Assembly: GCA_963930775.1 (NCBI GenBank)
Contig: OZ005689.1
Span: forward strand, 13,454,923-13,518,922
Direction: 5' to 3'
Length of the DNA stretch: 64,000 bases
From: Cliona cf. orientalis
Lineage: Eukaryota; Porifera; Demospongiae; Clionaida; Clionaidae
Below the pieces are notes generated by a model, which saw nothing but the letters and a program-made list of their open reading frames with translations, did not search any database and was not told the DNA's origin. The translations under genes were made by a program, and so were the position numbers. Below, one piece after another: positions 16,561-31,700 of the stretch; within the stretch, counting starts at the first letter, position 1, and every line of letters starts with the position of its first letter.

Positions 16561-16736
16561 GCACGTACCGCGCAGCGCGGAAAACGAATGTTCAAACGAA
16601 ATCAACGGTATGGCACTCACGTGACCGTTTCCAATCCCTACCGGAAGTGACGTAAACGATATGATTGGGCGCGGGCGGCCCGGGCACTCGTAGGTACCAT
16701 GTACCACAACTTTAATAGTGAATCATCACTCTTACA
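16561..16736 (+). promoter_or_regulatory. CpG-rich promoter with E-box, ETS, CRE and CCAAT motifs
   Basis: CACGTG (16618-16623) is an E-box. CCGGAAGTGACGTAA (16641-16655) combines an ETS site with a CRE half. ATTGG (16664-16668) is an inverted CCAAT box. All lie within 120 bp upstream of the start codon at 16737, in a block much richer in CpG than the surroundings. This is the motif set of animal TATA-less promoters. Confidence 0.65.
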
Positions 16737-19700
16737 ATGGCAGAGAAAGATCTGCGAAAGGAGCAGCCCGGGCAGGAAGAAACGTGCTTCACTGAAGACC
16801 AACCGCACGGCCATGAGTATCAAATTATTGACAAATCCGAAGCCGAGACTCAGACGCTCTCTGACGGAGGAGCACAGACGTTAGTCTCCGCCGCAAACGT
16901 CGCCGATCCTAGTGGTCACCAGCGTGCACCCAAACCGGCTGGGTTCATTATGAGATTTGGAAGGGGTGTGAAGTCAGCTGTCGGAGGTGCCGTCAATATG
17001 ATTATGCAGACGGGTTAGTAACCCAGACCTGTATTCTATATTATGGTACCTATAATTAAGTTTGCGTAGCCGTAAGAAACAGGCAGTGAATGCCTATTAA
17101 TTTTAATAATAGACCGTGCTTGCAATTGTGTTGTATTCGAGAAAGTGTGTGCTATAATAATATAGCTAGTACACAATGTCGTAAGCTAATGGACCAAAAG
17201 TAAAATTAATATCTAGTTTTCCAACCCCCCTTCCACCCCCCCCCCCCCCCAAACGCGCAACTACGACCACAAATATGGATCATCAGTCACCTGTAGTACA
17301 TTTAACTGTGGCTCGACTCACTACAGTTTATACTCAGACTACATAACTACACCACCACTAATAGGACTATCATTGGTACTTGTGGTATCAATGTGCAAGA
17401 TAGGCAATTGTATTATGTTACTACTGTAACAGCGGATAGTAGTAAATCAAGAAGCCAGAAACAAAACAAATATGAAACAGAACCTTCAAGCCTCGAGTAT
17501 AATATTTTTAACCATTTAACAATGTACAATCGTAATGGATTATGGCTGTCGTCAATCGGTGGACTAGACTACTGGACTGACTTTTTTTTAGTTTAAAATG
17601 AGGCTCCATGATGAAGTGTAATATTATAGGGAAATTGTGCCATCTGTAGAAACTTGAACACTCGGATGATCTTGATTTTACTTGCTCCACCCATCAACCA
17701 TGCCTACTATGGTGTATAGCCGTTACTGTGGCAGCAAAAATTGGACACTCAGAGAGCTCTTATTGTATGTTTAGTACCTTCTTTATTATACATAACTTGG
17801 TAGATCTATAATAAGGCCCCTCCAAATCAAGTAGTAGTTTCTCATCCCCCTTAATTTCCGCCCGCATGCATTTTGTGATTAGAAGCACAATGCAAAAGTA
17901 TACCGCCTCCTTTTTTTGCAAGCGATTTTGACGACCATTTCCATCAAAAATTGCACATATTAACGACCATTACCACCGCCCGCCCGCATCAATTTTGAGC
18001 TCAGAGGGGATGAGAAACTACTAATTGATTTGGAGGGGCCTAAGGTATGTGACCCTCCATGAGGAAACCAAGCATAATGGAGATATGAGCAAAAATATAC
18101 CCGGATCGCCCATACTGAAGTATTACAAAAATTGCAATGAACATTGCTATGTACGTTCCACGCGGAAGTCCGTATGTTCGCTGTTTATGGTAAATACGTG
18201 GCCCCGCCCACCAAGTCAAAGAACCAAATGGCTGCCAAAACATTGGAAAGGGAGCAGCAGCCGGTGTTTTGATGGAAAAGAACGAAAAGATAAGCGTGTC
18301 TATAGATCGTTAGTATACAAAATTGAAGAAAGAAGTGACTGGAGAGTTTTTTTCTGTGTGCAGCTGCCCTGCTTGCCTAGATGCAACTATGGCAACGGCT
18401 CCGTATCCTGGACGATCAATGTTAGCTACATGGCCGACTTCTTTGGGCCATAGCTTGGTAAGTATAGCGTTCTAGAAGTTATGAAGCAGATTTTTGTGTA
18501 GAGGAATAATTCCTATTGATCTATACCAAAAAGTGAATTATCACCTTGGGCAACTATTTTGGCCTGTATCTCAGATTTACTACGGTGGCCGAGAGGGGCC
18601 ATTCAATTGTCATTTTCGATACTTTCCAAACTTGATAATTTCCAATTTTCAAAGTTGCATATTTCCAAACTTGATTATTTCCAAAATTACATTTTTCCAA
18701 CTTCGATCGTTTCCAAAGTTTTAGATTTCTAAAGTTACATCTCTAATCCTTGATGCCGCCGCGCTTTACGTATGGGGTTGGGTAGTTCGTTGCCGGACCA
18801 GACCACTCCCTCCGCAGCGCTAGATGTATTGCCACTGATAACCGGAACGGATATTCCGTGGTAGCGCTGCGTTGGGACGAGACTAGGGGCAGGAGCAGCT
18901 GTTGGACGCTTTGCTCTCGCTTATTACGTATGACAGTAACAAAAAGGACATTGCATACACTTCATAAATATCAATACCATTGGTAAATTTATGGTGGGTG
19001 TGGTTTGCATTCGCGGACGTTTCATACATGAATTCTTCGGTGGGTGTGGTTTGCGGATATAGCTCATGCGTTTAGCTAGTAATTCAACTTGCATTATGCA
19101 TCTTTCCATTTTTGAGTATTTCCATCCTTATCCATTTCTGTTATTTAGTATTTCCATACTTCCTGATTTCCATTCTTAGCTGATCAAAGAATGCTAGCTT
19201 CCTATCATTGGCTATGGAAAATTGTTGCATTTCCAAAGATATAGATTTCTAAAATTTATATTTTCCACACTTTAGGTAGCTATTTCCAACTTGTTCATTA
19301 TTGTCCTAAATCATATCCCGACGTCATATCCATACCACTGTGCGTATTCGGTTGCACACTACCAAAGTGCGCATGCGCACCAAATATTACCAGCGAACTA
19401 TGATCAATACACCATTTAACCATTTACTTGGTAATTACTACAATATCATGCATGAACTAACCACAGCTACGCCGGCCCACCAAATAATTCACATCGGAAT
19501 GATAGTGATGTTGGCCTTGTGCCCAGGCGGAGGCTTGGGTACTAGTACGATGTAATGTCCACAATAACATGCCACACCTACCATGAATTTTACTGTTAGT
19601 ACTACCGTCAAGTGTGACAAGCGGAAGCAAAGCTCTCGGTGACTACCCCGGTCCGATCCCATAGTAGCCACGTCCCCAGACTAAGGGTGGGAGTCTGGGG

Positions 19701-22700
19701 GGCGAGACTACGTCCCCAGCCCCCTCAGGTTCTGAGCGAGATCCGGGAGAAGGCTTCTTCCACTTAGGGAGGAGCCTGGAGACGAGACTAACCCCACTCT
19801 ACGTAGCTAGGTGCAGAACGGCTGCATCGATAACTTTAGAAAATTACAACTTTGGAAATGATCGAGTTTGGAAAAATACAACTTTGGAAATGATAGAGTT
19901 TGGAAAAATGTAACTTAGGAAATTGAAAGTTACCAAGTTTGGAAGAGATCAAGATTGGCAATTGGATGGCCCCTCTCGGCCACCGTACAGATTGATATCC
20001 AGTGCATTATACTTGGTTTCCTCGTGGAGGGTCACATAATTATTATATTCTGTGAAAATCTATAGGTATGATGATCCAAGACACAAGTTGACCTGGCCCA
20101 AAGGATGTATACATAGCTAAGATTAATGATCCAGTGATATACACTAGGGGTATTCAGTAAACACTTACTGACATCTCAGCACACTAGCTACACATGCATA
20201 CGTGTATGATATGCCAACTTCAGCCACATGCATGAACTTATAATATAATAGCCCTGAGCATACTATGTTAAAGGCATCATAATTTTGAACTGTTACAGTT
20301 TGTGGCCCAGTAGCCAAGACTAGCTGGTACACATTAGGGATTGGGATTGAGTTATCCAATATGCTGATTGACCACAATGGTCCTTTGTGTAATGTTGTGG
20401 AGACTCAGTGTCTTGGTATGTTTTTAAAAGAAATTCCAGTAGGTAGTCCAGTCCACTGATTGTAGATAGCTAGCATAACGATCTACATGGTTGAATTCTA
20501 TACTTAAAGATCATAAACATCATTCGAAACAAAGTTCGGTTTTGTTTCTGGTTTCCTGGTTTCATGATTTACTACTATCCTTACCACAAGTACTACTCTA
20601 CTAATGAAGGCCTTGATAACTACAAGTGCTACTCTACTAGTGAAGGCCTTGATAACTACAAGTACTAGTGAAGGCCTTGATAACTACAAGTACTACTCTA
20701 CTAGTGAAGGCCTTGATAACTACAAGTACTACTCTACTCTGAGTGAAGGCCTTGATAACTTGCACTTACCCTCTAGCCAGGTGGTCACACACTAGATACT
20801 TCTTTAATATGAATGTTATGACAGAACTAGTAAGATAAAGAAGCTTGTATTCTGTAGCCAAAAGTCATGTTCCCAGAGCCGGAGCCAGTATTTTTAAAGT
20901 GGTACGGCCATTAATAATATTCAAAGTGTTATTATGTGAGCTGACTTGTAGGATGTAGTCCCAGTGGGAGGAGGATATCTCTCCTTCCATGTGGAGCATG
21001 GAAACTCAAGGGTATTATGGTAAAATAAGAGCAAAAAATGCACTAATATGACTACATAAATCATTGCTTGCTTATAATAGGAGTACATCACAAGGAGTAT
21101 GCAACACACATAACAGTAGTACGACTATAATAATATTTCTTCCCAGACTTAACGTCACAAAGAATATCAACACGCACTCAACCATCAGCCATGAATGCCA
21201 ATGTTTTGATAGTAACTAGCTACAGCTGCAGCTGTACAGAATGTGACTTACAACTTAGATACCTTTTAGTGATAATATTCAGGCTCTTGTACAATGGTGG
21301 TTGTGATATCAAATCTGGAAAGAGATGTTGGTACTACTACTGTATATCTTGCATACTCCTGGTAATGTACTCCTAGTTCTAATGCCTGTAATCAATGACA
21401 GCACAATATCAACAATGATCTGATAACTGCTGCATTGGCAGCTGAACTGACACTACACCACATTTTGCACACGCCATGCATGACAAATGGGGTAGGGTTT
21501 ACAGCACAACATCAATGATGACCTGATCACAGCTGCAGCTGAGTTGACACCACACCACGTCTGCACACCAAGAGATAAGTTTAGTCGTATGCCAAGCAAT
21601 GATACACTTGTTAAGCGTCTTATTTGCAAAAAAAATTGGCCACGGTACGGCCATGGAATAGGAGGCGCTGGCCCTGGTTCCAGCTATATTATTACATTAT
21701 CGTATACGCTTGCCACATTAATTTTGTCCTATACTTTGTTATACTATATACAGTGGCGTAGCCAGGGTATGGCAGAGTGTGGCTCTCGCCACGCCAATCT
21801 TCACAAGATTATTAAATTTTGAGCTTGTGTGAATAATGCTATTAAGATATCAAAATTATGCTATTAAAATACAAATTAAGCATCAACCCCCACTTCAGCC
21901 ACACCAATGTTCATGGGATAGCTACGCCCCTGACTATATACAACGAAAAATATTCGAGCAGAGCGAGAACGTTGCCATTCATTGCATACTTAGTTGGAGC
22001 CAGAGCAGTTGGTTGCTATGAGGGGTGTGGCGTCTGCAACCACTTCGATCTGTGCATGCGCACGGTACTAATGGATAGGCAGGATACTGTTTGTGCATGA
22101 ATTATGCCTCTATGTTCAGCATGTACTGTTAATAGATGATCATGCATGCCACCCATGATTGTGACATTAAACATACTTGTATAGGGAAGGTCAATGATTG
22201 ATGGAGGAGGCCATAAAGTATGATGATGCATGTGTAAATTTTCAAGCCATGCCCACAAATTCATGAAACATGGCACAGGTAATAACTTCCTATTTCAAGG
22301 GGACTAGCATGGTTTAAATTATAGTACAGAAGGCTATTCCAGTCTGGTAGTTCACTGTTCTTTTGTTTAGCACATGGCTGTATCAGCCTTGAAACACCAA
22401 CCCCCCATCCCCCTCTCCCCGAGCACTAAACGACCTCACAAAGAATGGTCTCAAGTAGTAGCTCAAATCAATCGTGGAACAAAAGGTACTTCAATAGGCC
22501 ACTGATCCCTGATAAGATACTTATAACATTGTACTGGCAAGCTCAGTCTACACTAAGGTGCCTGATTTATCAGAAAAAGGAAGTTGTAAAATATTCATAG
22601 CTGGTGCGCCACAATGCATCACACATTGTAACTGTGGTTACCTCATGCTGACTACTCCCCATATACTCCTGTAGACAAAGTAGTGCTACACATAGAATCC

Positions 22701-25700
22701 AGGCTATTCAGTTAACTTTTTTCAGATTTCCAAGACTTCATTCTCAGACGGTTTACACAGTATCGACTCCCATGCCACTGCTGCAGGTTAAGGTCATAGT
22801 ATTGATCATAAATCTAACCTTGAGCTCATTCTAGGATGTCCATTACTGATTTGCACAAAATTCAAAGTTCTTTCCAGACAGCAGTTTGTCCATAGTCAGC
22901 AGACAAGATGGCTCACTACGAAGAATCTATTTGCCATAAAGACTTTTTGCTTCGACTATAGCTAGTACTAGTACTAAAGTTTAGCCTGACTTGTGTTTAA
23001 TAGCTTAGCTCTGTTGTACTCTGGATGGAAGTCTGTCATGAATTAAAGTGTGTTTGGTGCTCACCAGGTTAGTCCAGTACTCTCCAGATCGTACTTAAAG
23101 ATAGTTCTGATACTTACCTATTTGTAAATCAGGGCCTAGAGATACAGTCTGCCCATTACTGATTTGCACAAAATTCAAAGGCTGTCCTAGTCACCATGGC
23201 TGCCATTATCACTAGTGAAGATTACACTTCTTGATGATCTTGATGCTGCTTTTTGTGCTCTCCCTTAGACACTGATCATAGCTTGTTCACAACAAAAGTT
23301 ACAAGCTGAATAATGTAGCTATAACTTCATCGCCACGTGTGCGGCTTGCATACATGTATCATTAAAGGCATTGTGTCCATATATAAGGTGTAATTGCTTC
23401 TTAATGAGCTTATTAGTTCAAAAACTCAATTAAACTGGGCACAGGAGGTATGAATATCACGGTGTAGTCCACGGAAGTATGCGGATATTGAATGCATGCA
23501 GCGCAAAGACGTTTGCGACGGTCGATTTGAGAAGTCTGCAATCTTCGGTTAGGGACAGCTAGAGAGTAAGAATACTGGTAAGTATACGATCCACAGCCTA
23601 CACGATGCTTAGAAAGTTGACTGCCCTGCAGAGCGAGCCTCAGCGAGCAGATTTGAATGTAGCTACACGCGAACTTATCCGTCACGCCTAGTGTTCATTA
23701 ATCGCATGGGCATGTGCAGCTTCAATTAGCAGGCAATCAGCGCTTATAGCTTGACACAATGCCTTTAACCTCCATGTATGTAGTACAAAATTTCATTTTC
23801 TAATAAGATAATATATAGACTACCGGTCACCTTAGCGTAGACTAAGCTGCTTTGAATATCGGTGAAGGTTTAGTGCTTTGGCAAAGCCACTATTATACAA
23901 GTATAAAAACAATTGAATAAAATTGAAGAATGAAGTAGGGATGGCAGGATCAAAAAGTATACAAACAAGAGATAATCGCATCTACTATACATCCCTACGC
24001 TTGCTTTTCTCAACTATTGTGCACTTATTAATCATGGTTGACGTGTTTGTTGAGTGTGGTATGTGGGAGACATTCGTGTGGGTTGTTCCCTAGTTGTCAT
24101 GATGGTTCGGGTTTATCAGTTTAATTCAATTGCATTATTACTGGTTATTTTTGCACCCCCTCAAAAAGCAAGCGTAGGGATGTATAGTAGATGTGATTGT
24201 CTCTTGTTTGTGTACTTTTTGATCCTGCCATCCCTACTTCATTCTTCAATTTTATTTAGTTGTTTTTATACTTGTTTCTGTTCTTTTTTAATGCACATAG
24301 TTAATACATGGTTTGCTTACAACTTCTGATTAAGTAGAAGATGAGAGGTGCGTAACTTGAATTGTTTGCCACGCCCCTCATTAGCTGGGGATGACAAAGA
24401 AGGCTGCTTTAGGGGCCCAAGTAGTGATGATATTTTTCCGCTTAGGGATTAAACCAAGTTATAAGTTTTACTGTTGGCAGCAGCTAGCTACCCGGCATAT
24501 ATTTGTGATGTGCATATTTTTATGATCTGTACGTTTATAAATAACGCTGCTCGAGCATTGCACCTTCGTATGATAATATGATATCTGTATGATCGCTCCA
24601 GCCTAGCACTAGCGCTGCAAGCGCTAGTGAGTAGCTCAGCTATGCCTAGAGCCTTACCGCTCCTCGAGCCTTGAATCTTCATATCCATGATCGGTCCAGC
24701 GGCCGTTGCACGCGCTAGCGATGGTAATCATCGATCGTGCATCTGAGCTAGGCCCGACTTCACCGTGGCAACATATTCCGAACATGCACATTATATCATA
24801 AAATGGTGTATCAGACACACCCATTCGATAATGCGCTGTACACACCCACCATTATTGAGATAACGCAAATATAGCGTACCATGGACCTGCGCGCTACAAA
24901 AGGAACTGGATTTATACTCAAACTAAGATGAGAGGTCAAGGCAGTCTTGAGTTAGCCCTGGTATTGAAAAAGAAAGAAGAAAGGTTGACAAAATTTAATG
25001 GCCTATTTTTTTAACATCTAGTTCTGACGTGTACAATTGTTTTGATGAATAATCTTGGTCTTGTTAAATGCACAATTTGCTGGAGATTCTGATTTTCACA
25101 CTTAGAAATTTCACCAAATTACCTATTTTGAGATATTTGGGTATTTGTAATGCGTTACATATAAGGCATATCCGGGCCATCCCTACTTATAGAGTCTACC
25201 GACTCTATGATTATTGTATGCATTCAATTAACGCCACTAATAACTGTTTGTTAATTAGTTGGCTACTATTGCGCCCAATTGTAACAACACAGATTTACAA
25301 GGAAAGAGAGCAAAACCTTTGTTTTATCACTAAATATTCTTATTTAGTGCTGTAATGATGTTAGTACCACTTCCTAACTGTGTAGATACTCAAATACAGT
25401 GTTTGTAATGATTTTAATATAAATTGTGTACTTCTTATGTAAAATAGTTACGTTATAATTATCTAGGCCTCCATTCTATCTGAAGTCCATCTTTTTTCTT
25501 CTTACGTATTGTTGTCCACATTAGCCTTAATTTTTTTTCCAACACGCATTTTGGCCCTATACAGCTGCTTCTCGTCATCCGAGTTGTCTGCAAGCTTGTC
25601 CTCCTCGTACTCCTTAACAGTTACCCACCCGTATTCCGAACTGTCTACTATTCTTATCACCTTTTGTCATGCAGCAATAAGGCTCTCACTTTCCTTTAGC

Positions 25701-28700
25701 GCCTCCTTGGCCTTGTCTACAGAGGTTGATGATGGTGTGGTGCTGATTGCCGCAGACACTGTGGCCAGCTTTTCCCAGACATCTTCATTAAAGTGAAACT
25801 GCTTCTCGTTGCTCTTATCGGCCCTTTATCCAATTTCATCCTCTTCACTAGCTGCTTGTTAGTGACCTCTCACTCATCTGAAAGCTCACGTTTCATAGGG
25901 CTCATTACTCCCGTAGGCCCGTCATCATTTCCAATAGATGACCAAGCTCGGTCATCGATACGGCATTGCTGGCCCCAGACCCTTCTTGCGATGTCGACAT
26001 AGCGATACAAAAAGATTATACAGAGAGAAGAATTTTTTCTTAATTCCAGTGGCAGCAGGAGCAGTTGCCAAAGAGAATGCCACAGTCCTCAAGGCTCTGG
26101 CCTTAAATCCTGCGTCCTATAGCGCCGAAATTTAAACCAGCCAGTACACACCACCTCTTATAGACACATACCATGCCATGTAGCAACCACCAGTTCCACC
26201 CCCATGCACATGCGCAATATCAATGGTAGGAGCCTATTTTCCATCTAGTTCATTGCATTCAATCGACAGAAAACATGCTTGTCAAAACTTAAATTTTAAT
26301 TTAGCAGTCGGCATGTAAAGTACATACACAGATGGCTGTTATTAGAATGTACATTACTAATCATATTAGTGCAGTGCAGTACTACATGAGTAATTAATTG
26401 TGGCATGACGTGAATGGATAAAAACAACTATGCAGCTACTGGGGATGTGATTGAGTTTTTCATGTAATATTACTGCATAGCCTGAAAATTTGACAGTTAT
26501 TAAATTTGGCAGATTGGTCTCAACCAGTGAGAACGAAAATATTGATGGATTTCCATTTGGCTGATGATCTAGCCATGCTCCGAATTTGCTGCAAGTGCAT
26601 ACGCACTAGAGATCTAGCCATGCTCTGAATCTAGAGATTGTTGAGGAGAGTGGATTGCTATAGATTAGTCCAGTTTGATCGAGCAAATTGCATGGAGCGC
26701 TGTGTATGGAGGCTATTAATTTGGACTCCAACCATTGGTGAGAAATTATCCTGCAAAAAAAGAGAAATCGAAAACAAGTCTTGAAGAATCAGTACGCGGT
26801 AAAAATGATTCGAGCGAGTGATACTGGTTACTGAATTAGTGCAAAGACCACACCCACCAATTTGCTTGTCAGTGCGCAATTACCTTCACGTGTGCAAAAT
26901 ATAGGAATAGTGTAATATTGGCGGATTTTTAATTTAGTGGCTGATAGGCTGATTCGCCAAACTGCCAAATTTAATTCCCCACCAAATTTCAGGCTATACA
27001 CTTAGCTATCATCACAAGGTGCATTGTGCTTGATTGATCAATAGCTGTGGGTGTGGTACACGTTTGCGTGCGTGTGACATACAACTTTGTCATGTTTTGC
27101 GGTTAATTTCGAAAATAGTTGCTGTAATGCACGACCCTTATAATATAGGGACACAATTAATTTAAGTTAGTATGCACTCAACCAAATCATTAAAAGTGGC
27201 TTCATGAATGGATGATGTACATGTGTTCAGCAAGCAATATAATTACCATAAGCCAGTTATATGGTGGCCAAGGAGGATCATTTCAAACTTCCAATTTCTT
27301 GATTTCCATTAGTCATTCCAAAGTGATATTCCAAAAATTCTCATTTTGAAGTCTTAGTTAATTATTTATACCTCTATTTTAGCCAGAAACTGTGTACAAA
27401 ATCTGCTACCTACCTCATTAATGTAACCAGATCTGTGAAAACCGGCCACATTTGTCAATCCATTAAACTTTAGTTAGCGGTAGATAGCTTTATCATAGAG
27501 AGCTAATCTGCCTCCATGTCTGAAACACATTAGGCGCTTGGCTATAGAGCAATAGCATACCACACCACCCAATAGTCGAGAATTGAAATTATGGTCTTAA
27601 AGTGTAGCTATGCACGCTTTTATCTGTATGCTACGTGTGAATCAGAAATCAATTAAATGGACCTGGGTAAAGCTGTTTGGAAAGGATTGAGTTTCATCAT
27701 TGACAACAGCAACCAATTGTTCATTGATGCCCCCCCTCCCCCCCCCCCCCCCCCCCCCACCAACTACTACTCACTCACAAACTTGCTTTTAATTTGCTAA
27801 ATACTCCTGCACAACACATTTAATATTACTGCTTTGTGTTTGCTTTTGGTTTGCAGGATCTAGTGCTACAGAGATTCAAAATTCATTTACTGGTGCATGT
27901 GAGGTAAGACACCTAAATCTTAACCAATTAGTATGTCGGTAACACGCGAGGTAAACACACCAAAGATTTTATGATTATAAGCAGAAACTATCACATAATA
28001 CTAAAATAAAAATGACTTGCAAAACCCTCGGCGCATTAGCTATAGCTAATCTACATGTTGCAAATTTGTAAAGCCAAGCAACACTGTTACAGTAGAGTGT
28101 ATATACAGTTCTGTTTACTGTAGTTGTAGAGAGTAACCATAAGGATGCACTAATACAGATTGCATACAATAATGTAATAATGGTACCTCATGCATGCCAG
28201 ATTAGCAGATCTAGTACAAAGCAGTGGCGGATCCAGGATTTCTAGAAGGGGGGTAGTATTATAGTCTTGCGCGCGAAGCGCGCGCAAAATTTTAGAAGCC
28301 ACGCCCACTTTGGGGCAAAACCACGCCCATTTCGATCGTTTTTGAGACAAACTACCAGCCCTACCTGTCCAATCGATCTGTTTTCGAACGAATTTTCTTC
28401 TGAGCATTCTAAGGTGAGCCATAGCAGCAGTTTTCTTAGATCTATAGCCAGAAAGGGGGGTTCCATTTAGTTTATCATCAGTACTTCTTAGTGTTAGATG
28501 CAGCCCAAAGGGGGGTACACTTGCACCCCCCTTACCCCCCCCCTGGATCCGCCACTGCAAAGTAAAGCCAAGAAGCGTAGTTGATAGCCTACTGAGATCA
28601 GTGAAAAGTCAGTCAAATTCCAAGAACGATTGTTAGAGCTACACACTGCTAATCTTGAAATGAAGCCATCGCTATCTCTTTTATCGATCAACAGATCGTC

Positions 28701-31700
28701 AAGAAGCAAAGAAGGTCATGGTGATCAGCAAATGTCACCAGAACTTAAACAAAGCTTTTTCAACGAAATCCACACAATGCATAGCCTGTAAAAAGCCTAA
28801 TTGGCACCTTATTTACATCATATAAATCGGGTGTGTAGTACCTGGCATGCCCGGGTGAAAAGGATCGCGTAAATACGTGGTTGGCACGAGCGTTGGTGGG
28901 TACAACGCGGATATCCGCGGAAATACGTGAAATATTGACCGTTCAACGTCCGGTCACGCCCAAACGCGCGGGTGCAAGCGGTTCAAAAATTAACGACGAT
29001 AGCGTTTCGACGTTAAACCAAGCTTATAGCGGGCGATACTCAGGGTCGTTGAAGCTTAGTAGCCGAAGGTTTGAACGCGCACACAATCGAAGCGCTCCTC
29101 TCTTAACTTTGTTTTCGATCGCACCGGAAGTGAACGGTTTGGGGCGGTACCGTGCGGTAATACGCGTGAAATTTGGCGTAAAAACCGCGTATTTTCAACA
29201 ATAAACCGCGCGCGCACGCGTTCCTTTTCTCTCGGGTGGTAACAGACACACACACACACTCTCACACATAACAACTACTGAGGATAATAAAGTCTCCCAG
29301 GGGCGGATTCAGGAGTTGAGGAAGGGGAAGTACAAAGATGAGTGCGTGCAAAGTGTGTGTGCAAAATATTTGGCCACGCCCCTAAATCAATAAATTACGC
29401 CTCGTAATATCCCGTGATCGGTTCAGAGCTTTAAGGTGCTTTCTGGCAGCAAAATGCTCATTTTTGAACATTTGAGCAAAGCTTGGTATGTTTTTATGAA
29501 AGAATAAGTTGAAGATACGTACTAAAACTTAAGATCAACAGATCAATTACGCTGGATGGGAAGTTAACTGTTGAAGGGCTCAGGTCAGTTAAGGACTGGG
29601 ACCAGCTAAATTTCAATGTTTTTATCATGTCTTGTAAGAATAGTTACAGCAAAATGAAAAGTAATAAGGTAATATGATAGTTATCCCAGGTTCTTCAACC
29701 TTTGATGTGGCTAATGACACCTCTTTTAGCCCCGCCCATCAAACCGCAACGGGCACACCTCCAATTTCGTGGAAGCACTTCAGTCAACATGGATGAGATA
29801 GGCGGTGAACTTCTCGGCCATGGATCAGCTAGATAGCCATAGTAGTAATTTCTTATTTTGATTTATAACATTTTTGTCGTTTGCAATTTTTAAAATGACC
29901 GTTCATTTGGTAGAGAGAGGTGAAAATCTACAAAAGTGCCACTCCCACTTTTTATATAAAGCCTTTTTTTGAGAAACTAGAGGGGTAAGTTAAAAATTGC
30001 AAACGACAGATCTTTAGGTATTACTTACATAAGTACTATGAGCGTTAGAACTCGCCGAACCATCTTGTTCCAACACCCCGCCTAGCACAGTCTACCTATT
30101 CCTATACTTTACTACTAGCGGGTGTGGCTTAGGTCACATGACCTGTCAGTTAGCTGCTCCAGAATCGCCATTCAGAAGGTCTGCTACTGGCTGTACATGG
30201 ATGAATCATTGATAAACTCAAAGGATTATCCCGTATGCACTGGATTTTTGGTGTGAAATTCGTCGATCTGGGAGATAGCTGTACGGTGGGCGGAGACCCT
30301 GCTATGAATATCATTATCGCGTGGGTCCCAGTCCTTAACGTGTCTGAGGGGGAGCACTGCCCCCCTGTACTCCTCCCTGGATCTGCCACTGTCTCCCATT
30401 GCAGGAAATTCCGAACTATTGCGACTAATGATAATACCCAATCTACGCTAAGACTTCCTTAAGTGGTAGTATGGAATGTTATCATCAATCAAAAGCGGTT
30501 GACTTATGCATGCATGCGCCACAGTCAGGTAGGGTAGTCTATAACTATAATTATTTGCGCATGCCTCGCATAAGCTAACAGTGATTGAAGTCCTATGCAT
30601 GACGTCACACCACTGGTCGACACGGCTACAAATTCACTTTTTTGAGATTTTATGCAGCTATATCTGAACACGAGCAAGGACTTACCAGAAGCCAAAGCAG
30701 GCTACTGATCTATGGGATGTAATGTTCATGTGACCAATTAATCAAGCAGCCAGGACAGTTTGCTGCAAGTTGAACACTCGCTTGAACTTCACCGAAACAG
30801 AGTAATGATTGGGGACAGGGGTGGATCCAGATTTGAGGAAGGGGGAGCACAATGAAGACGCGTGCAAAGCGCACGCATAAAATTTTAGGCCACACCCCCG
30901 AAATCGATAAACCACGCCTCCTCTTTGCCGCAATCGCCTGCTTTCTGGCAGTAAAATGCTCCGTTTCGTTGAGTTTTGAACTTCTGAGCAGAGCTTGGTA
31001 TGTTTTATGAAAGAATAAGTTGTGTACACTATAAAATGTTGAAGTTTACAGATCAATTGTGTTGAATGGGAAGCTCACAGCTGAAGTGGGGGGGGGGGGG
31101 GGGGGGGGGAGGGATTGGCCCCCTGTTCCCTCCCTCTGGATCCGCCCCTGGGAGATGGCTATGAAAATTGGTTCACAAACAGTTGTAGGTAGGGAGTTGA
31201 AACCTGTTACAGAGACTAGCAGTAAAGTAGGTCTATTAGGTTTAGTTAGTACTACAGTATTGTACATGAAGCTATTTTTGTGAGAATTGTTGAGATAATA
31301 TTTTTCTGGAGGTAACGACAATGGTATGTCCCCAGTATTTATCAAGATACTTACCTGAAAGTTAGCTCCCAGGTTTGTAACTATGAACTGCTGGAGGCTG
31401 TTTGCTGCATATATATATATAATATGTTGAACACTCAATTGAAGTTGGAGGCGGCCAGACTCACTTAACGACGGTTATGCCTTGTTCTGCTTGAATGACC
31501 GGCCAGAATCTAAGATCTTGTACGCCTAGGTGTTCTATAATCCCTTTGCATTGTGTGTTTTAAGTGTGTAGCTTACATTTCTTATGTCTAGGTAGCTACG
31601 AAAATTTTAGTGCATGCATTATTCCACCATGCGATCGCCCATGTACTACTGTATAGCTGCTCAAACCGCAAGTTAGAACCAATTAAGGTGGTCTTAGCGT

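Noticed and set aside
18025-18453. 142-codon open frame
   Set aside because: Starts in a MITE and runs into the TA-TIR element; the related copy at 60379 has stops in this frame.
20598-20762. CRISPR-like direct repeat
   Set aside because: The repeats are head-to-tail without unique spacers, the context is eukaryotic, and no cas-like genes exist; it is a minisatellite.
28150-28560. 136-codon - strand open frame
   Set aside because: Lies inside the TIR element at 28222-28557 and reads through its TIRs; other copies do not keep the frame.
28881-29204. 107-codon open frame in the CpG island
   Set aside because: No domain, splice signal or homologous pattern; CpG-rich DNA simply has fewer stops.
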